A stretch of DNA of 64,000 bases from Alkalihalobacillus sp. LMS39 (GTDB lineage Bacteria > Bacillota > Bacilli > Bacillales > Bacillaceae_F): the NCBI RefSeq assembly GCF_022812285.1, contig NZ_CP093300.1:4786563-4850562 (forward strand). Direction: 5' to 3'. Numbering within the stretch: position 1 is the first letter of the stretch; every line of letters starts with the position of its first letter. Positions 35,866-46,750 of this stretch are shown here, piece by piece. The position numbers and the translations under genes were made by a program. The notes beneath the pieces were generated by a model, which was not told where the DNA came from, made no database searches, and saw only the letters and a program-made list of their open reading frames with translations.

Positions 35866-35903
35866 AGGAGCCTCTAGCACATTGTATAGCTAGAGGCTTC
35901 TTT
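35866..35903. terminator. Terminator between the M23 peptidase gene and walR
   Basis: Stem arms GCCTCTAGC (35870-35878) and GCTAGAGGC (35889-35897) with T-rich flanks on both sides. Confidence 0.85.
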
Positions 35904-37409
35904 TTATTTTAAATAATCCATTGGGTTTTGTAATTGTCCGTCTTTATACACTTCAAAATGCAAATGTATGCCTGTTGCTGTCCCTGTTTGACCCATAACA
36001 CCAATCTTCTCTCCTTTAGATACGGTATCTCCTACACTCGTATCAAACGAAGCTAAGTGAGCATAATACGTGACAATGCCATTGTTATGGTCAATAATTA
36101 CTAGGTTTCCAAACCCTCCACGAGAGCCAGCAAAAGTAACGGTACCACTATCAGCAGCTAAAATATTATAGTTGCTAGGTCGGGCAATATCAATTCCTTT
36201 ATGCATACGGCCCCAGCGCATGCCTTGGTAACTCGAGATATAACCACCAACTGCTGGCCAGCCTAACGTTCCTGAACCACGCGATGGCTGTTCCTTAGTT
36301 CCTTTTACTACAATTTTTGTTGTTGGTTCATTCACTACTACTTCACTAATGACTTCTCGTTTTACGGTTTTCCCATTTTCCTTTGTTACTTCATAACTTA
36401 CAATTTTCGTTCCAACTTCTCCTTCTTGCTCCACTTTTGTGTCACCTTTAAACATGGAAGAGTCTTCTTTCGTTTCTGTTTGATAAGGAATTTCTTCTTC
36501 TGTTGTAGATGCTTCTTCCACAATAACTGATATTAATGGCTCAAATGCCGTAACATTTAGTTCTTGGTCAATATGAAGCATCGTATCCGTTGTGATATCT
36601 GGATTTAAATCTAGTAAGTCACTCACTTTTAAACTATGCTCACTTGCAATGGAACCTAAGACATCTCCTGCTTTTACAGTGTATGTATGTTCCTCCAACG
36701 TTCCTAATTGCAGTTGTTTAACGGCTTCTTTTTCAGATAATACTTGGTCTGGGTCAACGATTTCTTCTGCTGTTGTGAATTCTTCTGTAAAACGTATATC
36801 ACGGATGATGTTCTCATCCACATCTGGTTTTGATTCGCGTTCTTCTTTTTCACTATTTAAAAATTGTTCTAGTTCGTCTTCACTCACATATTCTAGTAAG
36901 AGCGAAGTTTTAACTGATTCAGCGGCTTCTTCTTCACTGACATATAACACTGACTCACCATCTAGTTGGATCGCCGTTGCTTCTGCTTTCACCGTTAATT
37001 TTTCTGCTAGCTTCGTTAATACATCCGTGCCTGAGCTTACATCACCATCAAAAGTTCGTTCTGGAATAATTTCCACTTTTTCACCGATGACAAGTTCAAG
37101 ATTATTATATTTTTCTTCTAGTTCTTCTATCTTCTCTTGTATTAATTGTGTTACAGACTTTTCTTCACTAACGACTCCAATATAATCACCATCAATATAA
37201 ACGTGATAAATCGTATCTAATGGTGATGATTCTTGTTCATTGGCATAAGCTGTTGGTGCTGCTACTAGCAAAGCTGAGCAAGTGCCCACTGCCAATACAT
37301 GTTTTACATAACGAGGTTGTTTTTTTACTTTATCCCATGTTGTTTTGCATTTATGTAATAGTGAATTTGTAGTATGTAAGAATGCCGTATTTAATTGTTT
37401 TACATTCAT
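35904..37409 (-). CDS. M23 murein endopeptidase with LysM and G5 domains
   Basis: About 501 residues. An N-terminal signal or membrane segment (about 38-58, AVGTCSALLVAAPTAYA) is followed by a helical region. A LysM motif (HTYTVKAGDVLGSIASEHSL) lies at about 245-290 and a G5 domain at about 300-375. The LytM/M23 peptidase domain has zinc ligands in HKGIDIARP and HLHFE. It cleaves peptidoglycan cross-links. Such a gene just upstream of walR is common in alkaliphilic bacilli, and WalR typically controls such hydrolases. The ATG at 37409 follows CAGGAGGAAAG. The gap 37410-37733 shows no gene. Confidence 0.92.
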   Translation of the reverse strand: MNVKQLNTAFLHTTNSLLHKCKTTWDKVKKQPRYVKHVLAVGTCSALLVAAPTAYANEQESSPLDTIYHVYIDGDYIGVVSEEKSVTQLIQEKIEELEEKYNNLELVIGEKVEIIPERTFDGDVSSGTDVLTKLAEKLTVKAEATAIQLDGESVLYVSEEEAAESVKTSLLLEYVSEDELEQFLNSEKEERESKPDVDENIIRDIRFTEEFTTAEEIVDPDQVLSEKEAVKQLQLGTLEEHTYTVKAGDVLGSIASEHSLKVSDLLDLNPDITTDTMLHIDQELNVTAFEPLISVIVEEASTTEEEIPYQTETKEDSSMFKGDTKVEQEGEVGTKIVSYEVTKENGKTVKREVISEVVVNEPTTKIVVKGTKEQPSRGSGTLGWPAVGGYISSYQGMRWGRMHKGIDIARPSNYNILAADSGTVTFAGSRGGFGNLVIIDHNNGIVTYYAHLASFDTSVGDTVSKGEKIGVMGQTGTATGIHLHFEVYKDGQLQNPMDYLK

Positions 37410-37733
37410 ATGGCTTTCCTCCTGAATCAAACTTTCATGAAGAAAGATTGATAGTCGTAATTTTATAACCGTTTCTATTTTACCATATGAAAATGGCAGT
37501 GTCGGATTTTAATAGAAAAGAAACGAAATTGTAATATAGCAGAGGATGAACCCTTTGTTTTCTTATGTATTTCCGCTATTTTCTTTATAAATCAAAGTTT
37601 TTCTGTTACATATAGTGTTATAGTTTCTCGACTTTTGAAATATTTCTGTCAAAAAATAGGAGTAGGTTTCTATTGAAATTGTCGTTCTTCACTAGACCTA
37701 TTATCCTAACCTTGTTCTCATAAATAAAAAAAA

Positions 37734-37766
37734 AACATGCTAGAATGAATCTAACATGCTTTTTTG
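37734..37766 (-). terminator. Terminator of the tRNA operon
   Basis: AGCATGTTAGA and TCTAGCATG pair around a 5-nt loop and are followed by a T-run on the minus strand, just after tRNA-Thr. Confidence 0.85.
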
Positions 37767-37768
37767 AG

Positions 37769-37841
<73 letters not shown>

Positions 37842-37847
37842 AAATGG

Positions 37848-37920
37848 TGGCTCGGGACGGAATCGAACCGCCGACACATGGATTTTCAGTCCATTGCTCT
37901 ACCGACTGAGCTACCGAGCC
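37848..37920 (-). tRNA. tRNA-Phe(GAA)
   Basis: Acceptor GGCTCGG/CCGAGCC, anticodon loop CTGAAAA, T-loop GTTCGATTC; CCA not encoded. Confidence 0.97.
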
Positions 37921-37930
37921 TAAAAAAAAA

Positions 37931-38007
37931 TGGCGGTCCGGACGGGACTCGAACCCGCGACCTCCTGCGTGACAGGCAGGCATTCTAACCAACTGAACTA
38001 CCGGACC
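37931..38007 (-). tRNA. tRNA-Asp(GTC)
   Basis: Acceptor GGTCCGG/CCGGACC, anticodon loop CTGTCAC, discriminator G, encoded CCA. Confidence 0.97.
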
Positions 38008-38034
38008 ATTTTTTTCTTTTTCTATTATAATAAT

Positions 38035-38109
38035 TGGTGACCCGTACGGGATTCGAACCCGTGTTACCGCCGTGAAAGGGCGGTGTCTTAACCGCTTGAC
38101 CAACGGGCC
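38035..38109 (-). tRNA. tRNA-Glu(TTC)
   Basis: Acceptor GGCCCGT/ACGGGTC, anticodon loop CTTTCAC, encoded CCA. Confidence 0.97.
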
Positions 38110-38125
38110 ACTGTGTGAAAAACAA

Positions 38126-38201
38126 TGGTGAGCCATGAAGGATTCGAACCTTCGACCCTCTGATTAAAAGTCAGATGCTCTACCAACTGAGCTAATGGCT
38201 C
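38126..38201 (-). tRNA. tRNA-Lys(TTT)
   Basis: Acceptor GAGCCAT/ATGGCTC, anticodon loop CTTTTAA, encoded CCA. First tRNA of the cluster. Its 5' part is partly duplicated upstream at 38310-38338. Confidence 0.97.
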
Positions 38202-38309
38202 TTGCTATGATGAAGCTTATTCACTTCTGTATCTCTTCCTCTACTTGTTTATTCAAAGTAGATTATGCTTCGAGACAACTCGTCGTTTTTTCAAAGAAGC
38301 TTTGCTCGT

Positions 38310-38338
38310 CTCTACCAACTGAGCTAATGGCTCTTGCT
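38310..38338 (-). repeat. Partial tRNA-Lys duplicate
   Basis: 29 nt identical to 38178-38206, covering the first 24 nt of tRNA-Lys (acceptor 5' strand and D arm) and 5 nt upstream. It cannot form a tRNA. It probably marks a deletion or recombination event in the cluster. Confidence 0.85.
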
Positions 38339-38488
38339 TTTACCAATTTATTTCGTTTGACAACGACAAAATTTATAATATCATGTGTGATTTGGAATTG
38401 CAAGTCCTTTTTAATAAATAAAACGATTTTTGCTGAAATGGAGTAACTGTAGCAAAAAACTACGACCTGAGGTGAGTTTAAAATAGCC

Positions 38489-38673
38489 TATCGGACATTT
38501 ATTCCGCTAACTTAGGAAAAACAATCTCTTTTCTTTTCTTAACGGACATGTGTTCCGCTACTTGTCCAAATTAGCCTTCCAATCCATGCTTTTTGTTGAT
38601 ATAACGGAACAGATGTCCGTTAGCATGTCAAAAACGTGATATATTCCAAGAATAGCGGAACAAATGTCCGTTA
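38489..38673. repeat. Array of four imperfect palindromes
   Basis: Four 21-nt units start at 38489, 38540, 38602 and 38653. Units 3 and 4 read TARCGGAACA followed by R-ATGTCCGTTA; units 1 and 2 are the reverse complement with few changes. Each is an imperfect palindrome. Spacing is 51, 62 and 51 nt. They lie downstream of purA in a 570-nt gap without genes. Confidence 0.75.
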
Positions 38674-38734
38674 GATTTTTACACCCTTCGTCCTCGACAC
38701 CTGCACCCAAGCCGCGCCGAATCCCCCCAAAAAA

Positions 38735-38765
38735 CAAAAAAAGCCGCTGAAGCAACGGCCTTTAT
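38735..38765 (-). terminator. Terminator of purA
   Basis: GCCGTTG-CTT-CAGCGGC stem followed by TTTTTTTG on the minus strand. Confidence 0.9.
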
Positions 38766-38770
38766 AAAAA

Positions 38771-40144
<1,374 letters not shown>

Positions 40145-40163
40145 TTATAGGGATGAAGTCAAT

Positions 40164-40207
40164 AAAACACGAACATTTAACACATTTTGTTTTGATTTGT
40201 TCGTATA
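40164..40207. promoter_or_regulatory. PurR box pair upstream of purA
   Basis: CGAACATT at 40170-40177 and its inverted counterpart TTGTTCGTAT (CGAACAA on the other strand) at 40197-40206 match the PurBox core CGAACWWT in convergent orientation. The two 14-nt boxes are about 15 nt apart, near the usual 16-17. Purine-responsive repression of purA is expected. The gap 40058-40300 holds otherwise only promoter sequence. Confidence 0.7.
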
Positions 40208-40300
40208 AGATAAGAAAAACGCGTAGCCTTCGCCCTTCTAAAGTAAGCTTTCAAAGCTTCACTGCTATACCAAAATTTTTATGCTTTCTTATAATATATA

Positions 40301-40333
40301 AAGAAAAAGCTCCCCTCTCATGAGGAAAGCTTC
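40301..40333 (-). terminator. Terminator of dnaB
   Basis: AAAGCTTTCCTC and GAGAGGGGAGCTTTTT pair imperfectly and end in a T-run on the minus strand. Confidence 0.75.
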
Positions 40334-40359
40334 AATGAAAACCTATAATCACCTACTCA

Positions 40360-41724
40360 TTATGCACCAGGAGGCATTTCACTTTCGGCATGTCGACGGT
40401 CTAAATTTACGAATTTATTATATTCTTTTACAAAAGCAAGTTCTACTGTTCCAACAGGACCATTCCGCTGCTTTGCAATAATAATTTCAATGATATTTTG
40501 ATTTTCTGTTTCTTTATCATAATAATCATCACGATACAAAAACGCGACAATATCAGCATCCTGCTCAATACTTCCTGATTCACGAATATCACTCATCATC
40601 GGTCGCTTATCTTGTCTCGACTCAACTCCACGTGAAAGCTGAGAAAGTGCAATAACGGGAACTTCTAATTCCCTCGCAATGGCTTTTAATGTTCTTGATA
40701 TTTCGGAAACTTCCTGTTGGCGATTCTCTCCCCCGCGACCATTTCCTTGAATTAATTGCAAATAATCGATTAAAATCATCCCAAGTCCTTTTTCCTGCTT
40801 TAAACGACGACATTTAGCGCGGATGTCGTTTACTTTAACACCAGGGGTATCATCAATATATATTCCCGCTCTTGAAAGGCTCCCCATCGCCATCGTCAGC
40901 TTTTGCCAATCTTCCGGTATGAGTTGTCCGGTTCTCATTCGTTGTGCATCAATATTGCCCTCTGCACAAAGCATACGCTGTACAAGCTGTCCTGCTGACA
41001 TCTCAAGGGAAAATATAGCGACGTTTTCACTTGTTTTTGTCGCAACATTTTGGGCTATGTTTAACGCAAATGCCGTTTTACCAACAGAAGGACGGGCCGC
41101 GACAATGATTAAATCATTTCGTTGAAATCCTGCTGTCATTCGGTCTAATTCTGAGAAGCCTGTTTCAATCCCTGTAATATCTCCCGTTTGATTTTGGAGC
41201 ATTTCAATCCTATCATATGCTTCAACTAACACATCTTTTATCGAAATAAAAGCACTTGTATTTTTTCGCTGGGCAACATCAAGAATCGTCTTTTCTGCAT
41301 CATTTAAAATCGCATCTACTTCGTCTTCACTCGTATATCCATCCGCTGCTATATTTGTTGCGACTCGAATTAAACGGCGAAGAACGGATTTCTCTTCAAC
41401 AATTTGACAGTAATAATCAATATTAGCGGCAGTTGGCACGGAATTTGCTAAATCTGTTAAATATGAAACTCCACCAACATCATCTAACCATTTACGGTCT
41501 TGTAATTCTGAAGTGACTGTAATTAAATCAACCGGTTCACCTTTTTGTGCTAAATCTAGCATAACTTCATACAACCGTTGATGTGCAGCACGGTAGAAAT
41601 CATCGGGTAAAAGCCGTTCTGTCGCTGTAATCAGGGCTTGTTCTTCTAAAAAGACCGCTCCTAATACAGCTTGTTCTGCTTCAATATTTTGCGGTGGTGT
41701 GCGATCAGCAAACAATTCACTCAC
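40360..41724 (-). CDS. dnaB: Replicative DNA helicase (DnaB family, B. subtilis DnaC)
   Basis: 454 residues. The N-terminal primase-interacting domain (about 1-150) is followed by the RecA-like helicase domain with Walker A ARPSVGKTAFALN and Walker B MILIDYLQLI. It unwinds DNA at the fork as a hexamer. The start is a GTG at 41724 with AAAGGGGAACGC upstream; the longer frame to 41769 lacks a site. Downstream of rplI and its terminator, as in other bacilli. Confidence 0.97.
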   Translation of the reverse strand: MSELFADRTPPQNIEAEQAVLGAVFLEEQALITATERLLPDDFYRAAHQRLYEVMLDLAQKGEPVDLITVTSELQDRKWLDDVGGVSYLTDLANSVPTAANIDYYCQIVEEKSVLRRLIRVATNIAADGYTSEDEVDAILNDAEKTILDVAQRKNTSAFISIKDVLVEAYDRIEMLQNQTGDITGIETGFSELDRMTAGFQRNDLIIVAARPSVGKTAFALNIAQNVATKTSENVAIFSLEMSAGQLVQRMLCAEGNIDAQRMRTGQLIPEDWQKLTMAMGSLSRAGIYIDDTPGVKVNDIRAKCRRLKQEKGLGMILIDYLQLIQGNGRGGENRQQEVSEISRTLKAIARELEVPVIALSQLSRGVESRQDKRPMMSDIRESGSIEQDADIVAFLYRDDYYDKETENQNIIEIIIAKQRNGPVGTVELAFVKEYNKFVNLDRRHAESEMPPGA

Positions 41725-41825
41725 AGTGCGTTCCCCTTTCTTCCTTTTCTCCTTTATCAAGAGTAACACGTTTTTCTTTGTTCATCCTTCGGTTTGTTTC
41801 TCCTCTGTATCCAAACTTTACATTT

Positions 41826-41861
41826 TTAAAAACCTTGAAAGGAGTTTTTCTCCTCTCAAGG
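41826..41861 (-). terminator. Terminator of rplI
   Basis: CCTTGAGAGGAG, AAAAA, CTCCTTTCAAGG followed by TTTTTAAAA on the minus strand. Confidence 0.85.
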
Positions 41862-41877
41862 TACTTTTGTTTTGCCT

Positions 41878-42324
41878 TTATTTTTCTTCTACAATATGAA
41901 CCTTTACCGTTGCTACTACTTCAGGGTGAATTTTAATTGGGACATTTGTATAGCCTAATGCTCGAATCGGCTCATCTAATAATATTTTTCGTTTATCTAC
42001 TTTTTTCTTCATTTTCGCTAATGTTTCTGCGATTTGTTTTGTGGAAACTGCACCAAATAGTCTACCACCTTCGCCTGCTTTTGCTTTCAACTCAACGGTA
42101 ATACTTTCGAGCTCTTCTTTGTATTTTTGTGCTTTCTGCAGTTCCTCATCCGCTTTTTTTTGTTCACTTTTCTTTTGTGCTTCAAGGTTTTTTACATTTC
42201 CAGTTGATGCTTCGACTGCTAAATTATTCGGTAGTAGAAAGTTTCTCGCATATCCTTCTGCGACGTTTTTCACTTCACCTTTTTTTCCTTTTCCTTTCAC
42301 ATCTTCTAAAAAGATCACTCTCAT
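41878..42324 (-). CDS. rplI: Ribosomal protein bL9
   Basis: 148 residues, with the typical N-terminal [18 protein letters not shown] and the [10 protein letters not shown] signature. It binds 23S rRNA at the base of the L1 stalk. The ATG at 42324 lies 1 nt after the gdpP stop and GAAGGGGGAAG serves as ribosome site, so it is coupled to gdpP. Confidence 0.97.
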   Translation of the reverse strand: MRVIFLEDVKGKGKKGEVKNVAEGYARNFLLPNNLAVEASTGNVKNLEAQKKSEQKKADEELQKAQKYKEELESITVELKAKAGEGGRLFGAVSTKQIAETLAKMKKKVDKRKILLDEPIRALGYTNVPIKIHPEVVATVKVHIVEEK

Positions 42325-42325
42325 C

Positions 42326-44290
42326 TTAACTTCCCCCTTCAAAATAATCATCAAGTACGATCGTTAATTGATGTTCGGCTTCTTCAATGGAATATTGCTC
42401 GAATTGAGCCGCGGCATTTGTTAAATGTCCTCCACCATTAAGCTGTTCCATGATGACTTGAACATTTACATCTCCTAATGAACGAGCACTAATGCTCGTT
42501 TGTCCATCTTGTCTTTTTGAAATGACAAATGAAGCAACAACCCCATCCATCGTTAATAATGTATCTGCCGCTTGAGCAATCAACACTTGATTGTAAAACT
42601 CATCGTCTTTTCCTTTAGCAATCGCGATTCCTTTATCGGAAATCAATGCACTTTCAACGAGTTGTGCCCGCTGAATATATTGATTTAAATCTTCTTTTAA
42701 TAACCGTTGAACGAGGGTTGTATCCGCTCCATTTCGGCGTAAAAACGAGGCTGCATCAAATGTTCTTGAACCCGTTCGAATCGCAAAACTTTTCGTATCA
42801 ACAATAATTCCAGCTAATAAAGCGGTCGCTTCAAGAATATCCATTTTTAATTTTTTTGGTTGATATTCTAATAGTTCCGTGACGAGTTCCGCTGTCGACG
42901 AAGCATAAGGCTCCATATAAACAAGAACAGGATCAGCGATGAATTCTTCTCCTCTACGGTGATGGTCAAGAACAACAACACGGTCGACTTTCTGAAGTAG
43001 CTTTTCTTCAATGACTAAAGACGGCCGATGGGTATCAACAACAATAAGCAGTGTACGCTCATTCACCATGTCTAACGCTTCAGATGGAGTAATAAATTGG
43101 GACCATAGGTGGTCATGCTGTTCAATCTCTTCCATTAACTTTTGAACATCAGAGTGAATATCTTCACGGTCTAACACAACATAGCCATCTTTCCCGTTGA
43201 CTTCAGCAATTTTTAATACACCAATGGCGGCACCAATCGCATCCATATCAGGATGCTTATGCCCCATAACTACGACATTGTCACTTTCTACAACGAAATC
43301 ACGTAACGCATGTGAAATTACTCTAGCTCTAACACGTGTTCTTTTTTCAACGGCATTTGACTTTCCACCGTAAAATCGAACTTTCCCATTTTTCTCTTTA
43401 ATCGCAACTTGGTCACCACCACGTCCAAGGGCCAAGTCTAAACTTGATTGTGCCAAAGTACCAATTTCTCGAATAGATGCTTCACCAAATCCAACTCCGA
43501 TACTTAATGTGATTGGAATTCTTTCTTTCCCTGTCGCTTCTCTCACTTCATCTAAGATTTCAAAACGATTTTTTTCTACCTCAGCTAATGATTTATAATT
43601 TAAAACAGCGACAAAGCGGTCTGATGCCATTCGGCGAATGAAAATATCATAATCATTTGCCCATTTGTTTAAAGAAGAGGTGACTTGGCTAATCAATTTG
43701 CTTAATACTTGGTCATCCATTCCTTGTGTAACTTCATCATAATTATCTAAAAATATGAGAGCAATAACCGTTTGTTCTTCTTTATATAGTTCTTTTGTTT
43801 CTTCTCTTTCTGTGACATCGAAAAAATAAAGTAAGCGTTCATCCCGCTTAATTTCTAAATGATAATACCGTGCATAAAGTTCTATCAGTACCCTATCTTT
43901 TCCACTTTCAAGGGCTGGAACAATCTCCTCTGACAATTGCATCAATGTTTTTCCCATAAACACTTCCGATAGTAAATCGTTCATATAAGGATTCACCCAT
44001 TGAATGGAATAATCAGAGTTATAAAGCAGGATTCCCACTGGCATTTGTGTAACAGCTTCTTCCCCTGCTTTATTCACACGATATGACAATGTCGAGATGT
44101 ATTCTTCTAAATCAGATTCAAATGATATTTTTGCTTGGACAGTATAAATAGCCAATACACCTAACAAGAAAAATCCGACTAGTCCGAATTCCCATCGATA
44201 TAACGTTAAGATTCCTATGAAGATAATCGCAATTGTAAATAAGGAAACAACGTGATACCCATGCCACCGTTTCAACAAGAACTTTGGCAT
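42326..44290 (-). CDS. gdpP: Cyclic-di-AMP phosphodiesterase GdpP
   Basis: 654 residues: two N-terminal membrane helices, a PAS-like domain, a degenerate GGDEF domain (about 170-300), DHH (VVLDHHRRG) and DHHA1 ([12 protein letters not shown]). It hydrolyses c-di-AMP to pApA and so controls osmolyte uptake and wall homeostasis. The start follows AGGAGTT. Operon yybS-gdpP-rplI. Confidence 0.97.
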   Translation of the reverse strand: MPKFLLKRWHGYHVVSLFTIAIIFIGILTLYRWEFGLVGFFLLGVLAIYTVQAKISFESDLEEYISTLSYRVNKAGEEAVTQMPVGILLYNSDYSIQWVNPYMNDLLSEVFMGKTLMQLSEEIVPALESGKDRVLIELYARYYHLEIKRDERLLYFFDVTEREETKELYKEEQTVIALIFLDNYDEVTQGMDDQVLSKLISQVTSSLNKWANDYDIFIRRMASDRFVAVLNYKSLAEVEKNRFEILDEVREATGKERIPITLSIGVGFGEASIREIGTLAQSSLDLALGRGGDQVAIKEKNGKVRFYGGKSNAVEKRTRVRARVISHALRDFVVESDNVVVMGHKHPDMDAIGAAIGVLKIAEVNGKDGYVVLDREDIHSDVQKLMEEIEQHDHLWSQFITPSEALDMVNERTLLIVVDTHRPSLVIEEKLLQKVDRVVVLDHHRRGEEFIADPVLVYMEPYASSTAELVTELLEYQPKKLKMDILEATALLAGIIVDTKSFAIRTGSRTFDAASFLRRNGADTTLVQRLLKEDLNQYIQRAQLVESALISDKGIAIAKGKDDEFYNQVLIAQAADTLLTMDGVVASFVISKRQDGQTSISARSLGDVNVQVIMEQLNGGGHLTNAAAQFEQYSIEEAEHQLTIVLDDYFEGGS

Positions 44291-44357
44291 ATTGTCAACT
44301 CCTACTTTGTTTAATTAGGTCGGACACTATGCCTGTTACCGAACCTTATTGACAAAT

Positions 44358-45302
44358 TTATGTTTCTTTTTCATTTGAGATTTTTTTCCTTAAATCAAAA
44401 CCTAAATCAATTATACCTAATATCCGTACAAGATAAAGTAATGGTGGCAAAATAAATCCTAGTATTAGGATAACATTTGGAATAAACATTTTATACTTTT
44501 TAGTGTGACAATAAAAATAGAGGAACGAGAATCCTTGAATGGTCATAACCCAAGAAAGGATAATCATTAAATTTGTCACAACAAGAAACATTGTTGACCC
44601 ACGCTCAAAGTCAACTAACCCTAATAAAAGGACAACTAAGTAATACCACACAAATACTTTTGGAAACTTCCACTTACGGAAAGGAGGAAAAGATTCCACT
44701 TGTAATCTCATTCGTTTCCCGATAGCAATCGTTAAATATTGAACAATAAACGCCATCACGACACCAGTTCCAATAATAGCAGTTGTGATTAAGTATTGAA
44801 GTAACTCAACTGATTCATTGATTTGTGTTAATTGTTGGTCTGTTAACTCTTGCCCTGTTAATTGTGAGATTTGTTCGACCATACCAATCGATTGCTGTGT
44901 TGCTTCTTCAAATGCTTGTCCTAGATGGACATCTAGAAGGGCAATACTTAATACAAACCCTAATAACAAAGTCGCTATCGTCGCTAAGCTTCCACCTAAT
45001 AAGACAATAAAGGGGCTTTTTTTATTTTTATACAAAGCACCAATAACAATGCCAAGACTGGCAAATAACAAGACAGTTGGAATTCCCATTAAACTAAAAA
45101 TCATGACCGATAACAGTAATGTCACGACTCCTAGAAGAATGCCTGGCTTAACCCCACGTCGCAATACATAAATTGCATATGGAATAGGAACAAACCATAA
45201 CACAATAAACCCGATAAAAGGAACAAATAAACCTAGTAATAACAACAGTATGATTAAAGCAGCAAGGATCGCTCCTTCAGTTAATGTTTGTGTTTTTTTC
45301 AC
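44358..45302 (-). CDS. yybS: DUF2232 membrane protein YybS
   Basis: 314 residues with about eight membrane segments. The YybS family is conserved before gdpP in bacilli; it resembles substrate-binding (S) components of ECF-type transporters, but no substrate is known. The GTG at 45302 follows AGAGGTGAAGGC. Confidence 0.92.
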   Translation of the reverse strand: MKKTQTLTEGAILAALIILLLLLGLFVPFIGFIVLWFVPIPYAIYVLRRGVKPGILLGVVTLLLSVMIFSLMGIPTVLLFASLGIVIGALYKNKKSPFIVLLGGSLATIATLLLGFVLSIALLDVHLGQAFEEATQQSIGMVEQISQLTGQELTDQQLTQINESVELLQYLITTAIIGTGVVMAFIVQYLTIAIGKRMRLQVESFPPFRKWKFPKVFVWYYLVVLLLGLVDFERGSTMFLVVTNLMIILSWVMTIQGFSFLYFYCHTKKYKMFIPNVILILGFILPPLLYLVRILGIIDLGFDLRKKISNEKET

Positions 45303-45453
45303 GCCTTCACCTCTCTATGATGAGACTATTTTTATTAGTATGTATCATTTTTTACTTATCTATTTTAGCGTACTTTAAGATAAAATTAAAGGAACGTACC
45401 TTTCTCATAAAATAAAAGACTCCTTTGTGTTTTTACCAAATCTCAGGAAAAAT

Positions 45454-45483
45454 AAAAAGCTGCCGATGCTTTATCGACAGCCT
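45454..45483 (-). terminator. Terminator of rpsR
   Basis: GGCTGTCGAT-AAAGC-ATCGGCAGC then TTTTTA on the minus strand. Confidence 0.9.
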
Positions 45484-45499
45484 AATATTTTGTAATTGA

Positions 45500-45736
45500 T
45501 TAGTTAACTTCATTCACATACGGCAATAAAGCGATTTGACGAGCGCGTTTAATTGCAGTAGTTAATTGACGTTGGTATTTTGCAGAAGTACCAGTTACAC
45601 GACGAGGAAGAATTTTTCCACGTTCTGAAATGAACTTTTTAAGTAAATCTGTATCTTTATAATCGATTTTCGTAATTTTGTTTACTGTGAAGTAACAAAC
45701 TTTACGACGTTTCGGTCCACGTCCTCTACGAGCCAT
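45500..45736 (-). CDS. rpsR: Ribosomal protein bS18
   Basis: 78 residues, basic, with [15 protein letters not shown] and the C-terminal [12 protein letters not shown] signature. It forms a heterodimer with bS6 in the 30S platform. Third gene of rpsF-ssb-rpsR; ribosome site GGAGGGG. Confidence 0.98.
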   Translation of the reverse strand: MARRGRGPKRRKVCYFTVNKITKIDYKDTDLLKKFISERGKILPRRVTGTSAKYQRQLTTAIKRARQIALLPYVNEVN

Positions 45737-45800
45737 TGTTACCCCTCCTTCACATTAAAATTTTTATCGTAATTTCATTGTATAAGGGATAGGTTGATGC

Positions 45801-46301
45801 CTAGAATGGCAAATCGTCATCAGAAATATCAATCGTTTGACCATCATTTGCAAATGGATCTTCGTTTAATTTTGTCTGATTACGATTTTGATTTTGATTT
45901 TGTTGACCGTATCCACCTTGGCCTGATGGATTTTGTCCTCCACCGCCATAATAATTAGAATCTTGTCCACCACCACTAGCATTACGTGGCTCTAAAAATT
46001 GAACGCTTTCTGCAACAACTTCTGTGATGTAGACACGCTTACCTTCATTATTTTCATAATTCCGAGTTTGCACACGACCATCAACACCTGCCAAGCTACC
46101 CTTTTTCAAGAAGTTGGCTACATTTTCAGCCGGTTTACGCCACACGACACAATTGATAAAGTCTGCTTCACGTTCTCCTTGCTGATTTGTAAACGCCCGG
46201 TTCACAGCAAGTGTAAAATTAGCAATCGCCACACCATTTGGTGTATACCGTAATTCAGGATCTTTCGTTAAACGGCCGACAAGAATGACACGGTTCATCA
46301 T
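45801..46301 (-). CDS. ssb: Single-stranded DNA-binding protein
   Basis: 166 residues: OB fold (about 1-107), a Gly/Gln/Asn-rich linker ([12 protein letters not shown]), and the acidic C-terminal tip DDDLPF that recruits replication and repair proteins. The ATG at 46301 aligns with the B. subtilis start; GGGAGG lies upstream. Confidence 0.98.
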   Translation of the reverse strand: MMNRVILVGRLTKDPELRYTPNGVAIANFTLAVNRAFTNQQGEREADFINCVVWRKPAENVANFLKKGSLAGVDGRVQTRNYENNEGKRVYITEVVAESVQFLEPRNASGGGQDSNYYGGGGQNPSGQGGYGQQNQNQNRNQTKLNEDPFANDGQTIDISDDDLPF

Positions 46302-46331
46302 CTTCAAAAAACCTCCCAAATATCATTCCAC

Positions 46332-46619
46332 TTAGTTTTCGTCTTTTACAATCAATACACGAATAACGTTTTCATTGATTTTGATTAAACGATTGAATTC
46401 AGCAATCGCTTCAGGGCTAGCTTTAACATTTAACTTTACATAGAAACCTTCACGATTCTTTTCGATTTCATAAGCTAAACGACGCTTACCCATTTCTTCA
46501 ACCTTTTCTAGTTCAGCACCATTGTTTGTTAGAACACCATTATATCTTTCGATGATCTCTTTGTTTGCTGCTTCTTCTAGGTTAGGCGCAATGATATACA
46601 TAATTTCGTAGTTACGCAC
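46332..46619 (-). CDS. rpsF: Ribosomal protein bS6
   Basis: 95 residues with [13 protein letters not shown] and [17 protein letters not shown]. The start codon is a GTG at 46619, 8 nt after GGAGGTGA. First gene of rpsF-ssb-rpsR. The leader may bind the S6:S18 pair for autoregulation. Confidence 0.98.
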   Translation of the reverse strand: MRNYEIMYIIAPNLEEAANKEIIERYNGVLTNNGAELEKVEEMGKRRLAYEIEKNREGFYVKLNVKASPEAIAEFNRLIKINENVIRVLIVKDEN

Positions 46620-46700
46620 TATACGTCACCTCCTTTTGGACTAGCGGCCCCATAAATGGAGCAAGGAGCAAAAATAAAAGTTAGATTTTTACTCGCACTG
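46620..46700 (-). promoter_or_regulatory. Candidate S6:S18 autoregulatory leader
   Basis: On the minus strand the leader has GCTCC-ATTTAT-GGGGC followed by CCGCTAGTCC and the ribosome site. Bacterial rpsF leaders often bind S6:S18 through a stem with a CCG bulge; the CCG next to the short stem fits that idea. Assigned from memory of the motif, not from a covariance search. Confidence 0.35.
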
Positions 46701-46750
46701 AGTTATTATAACAGAACACGCCTTCGTATTCAAGCGAACATTGAAACTTA

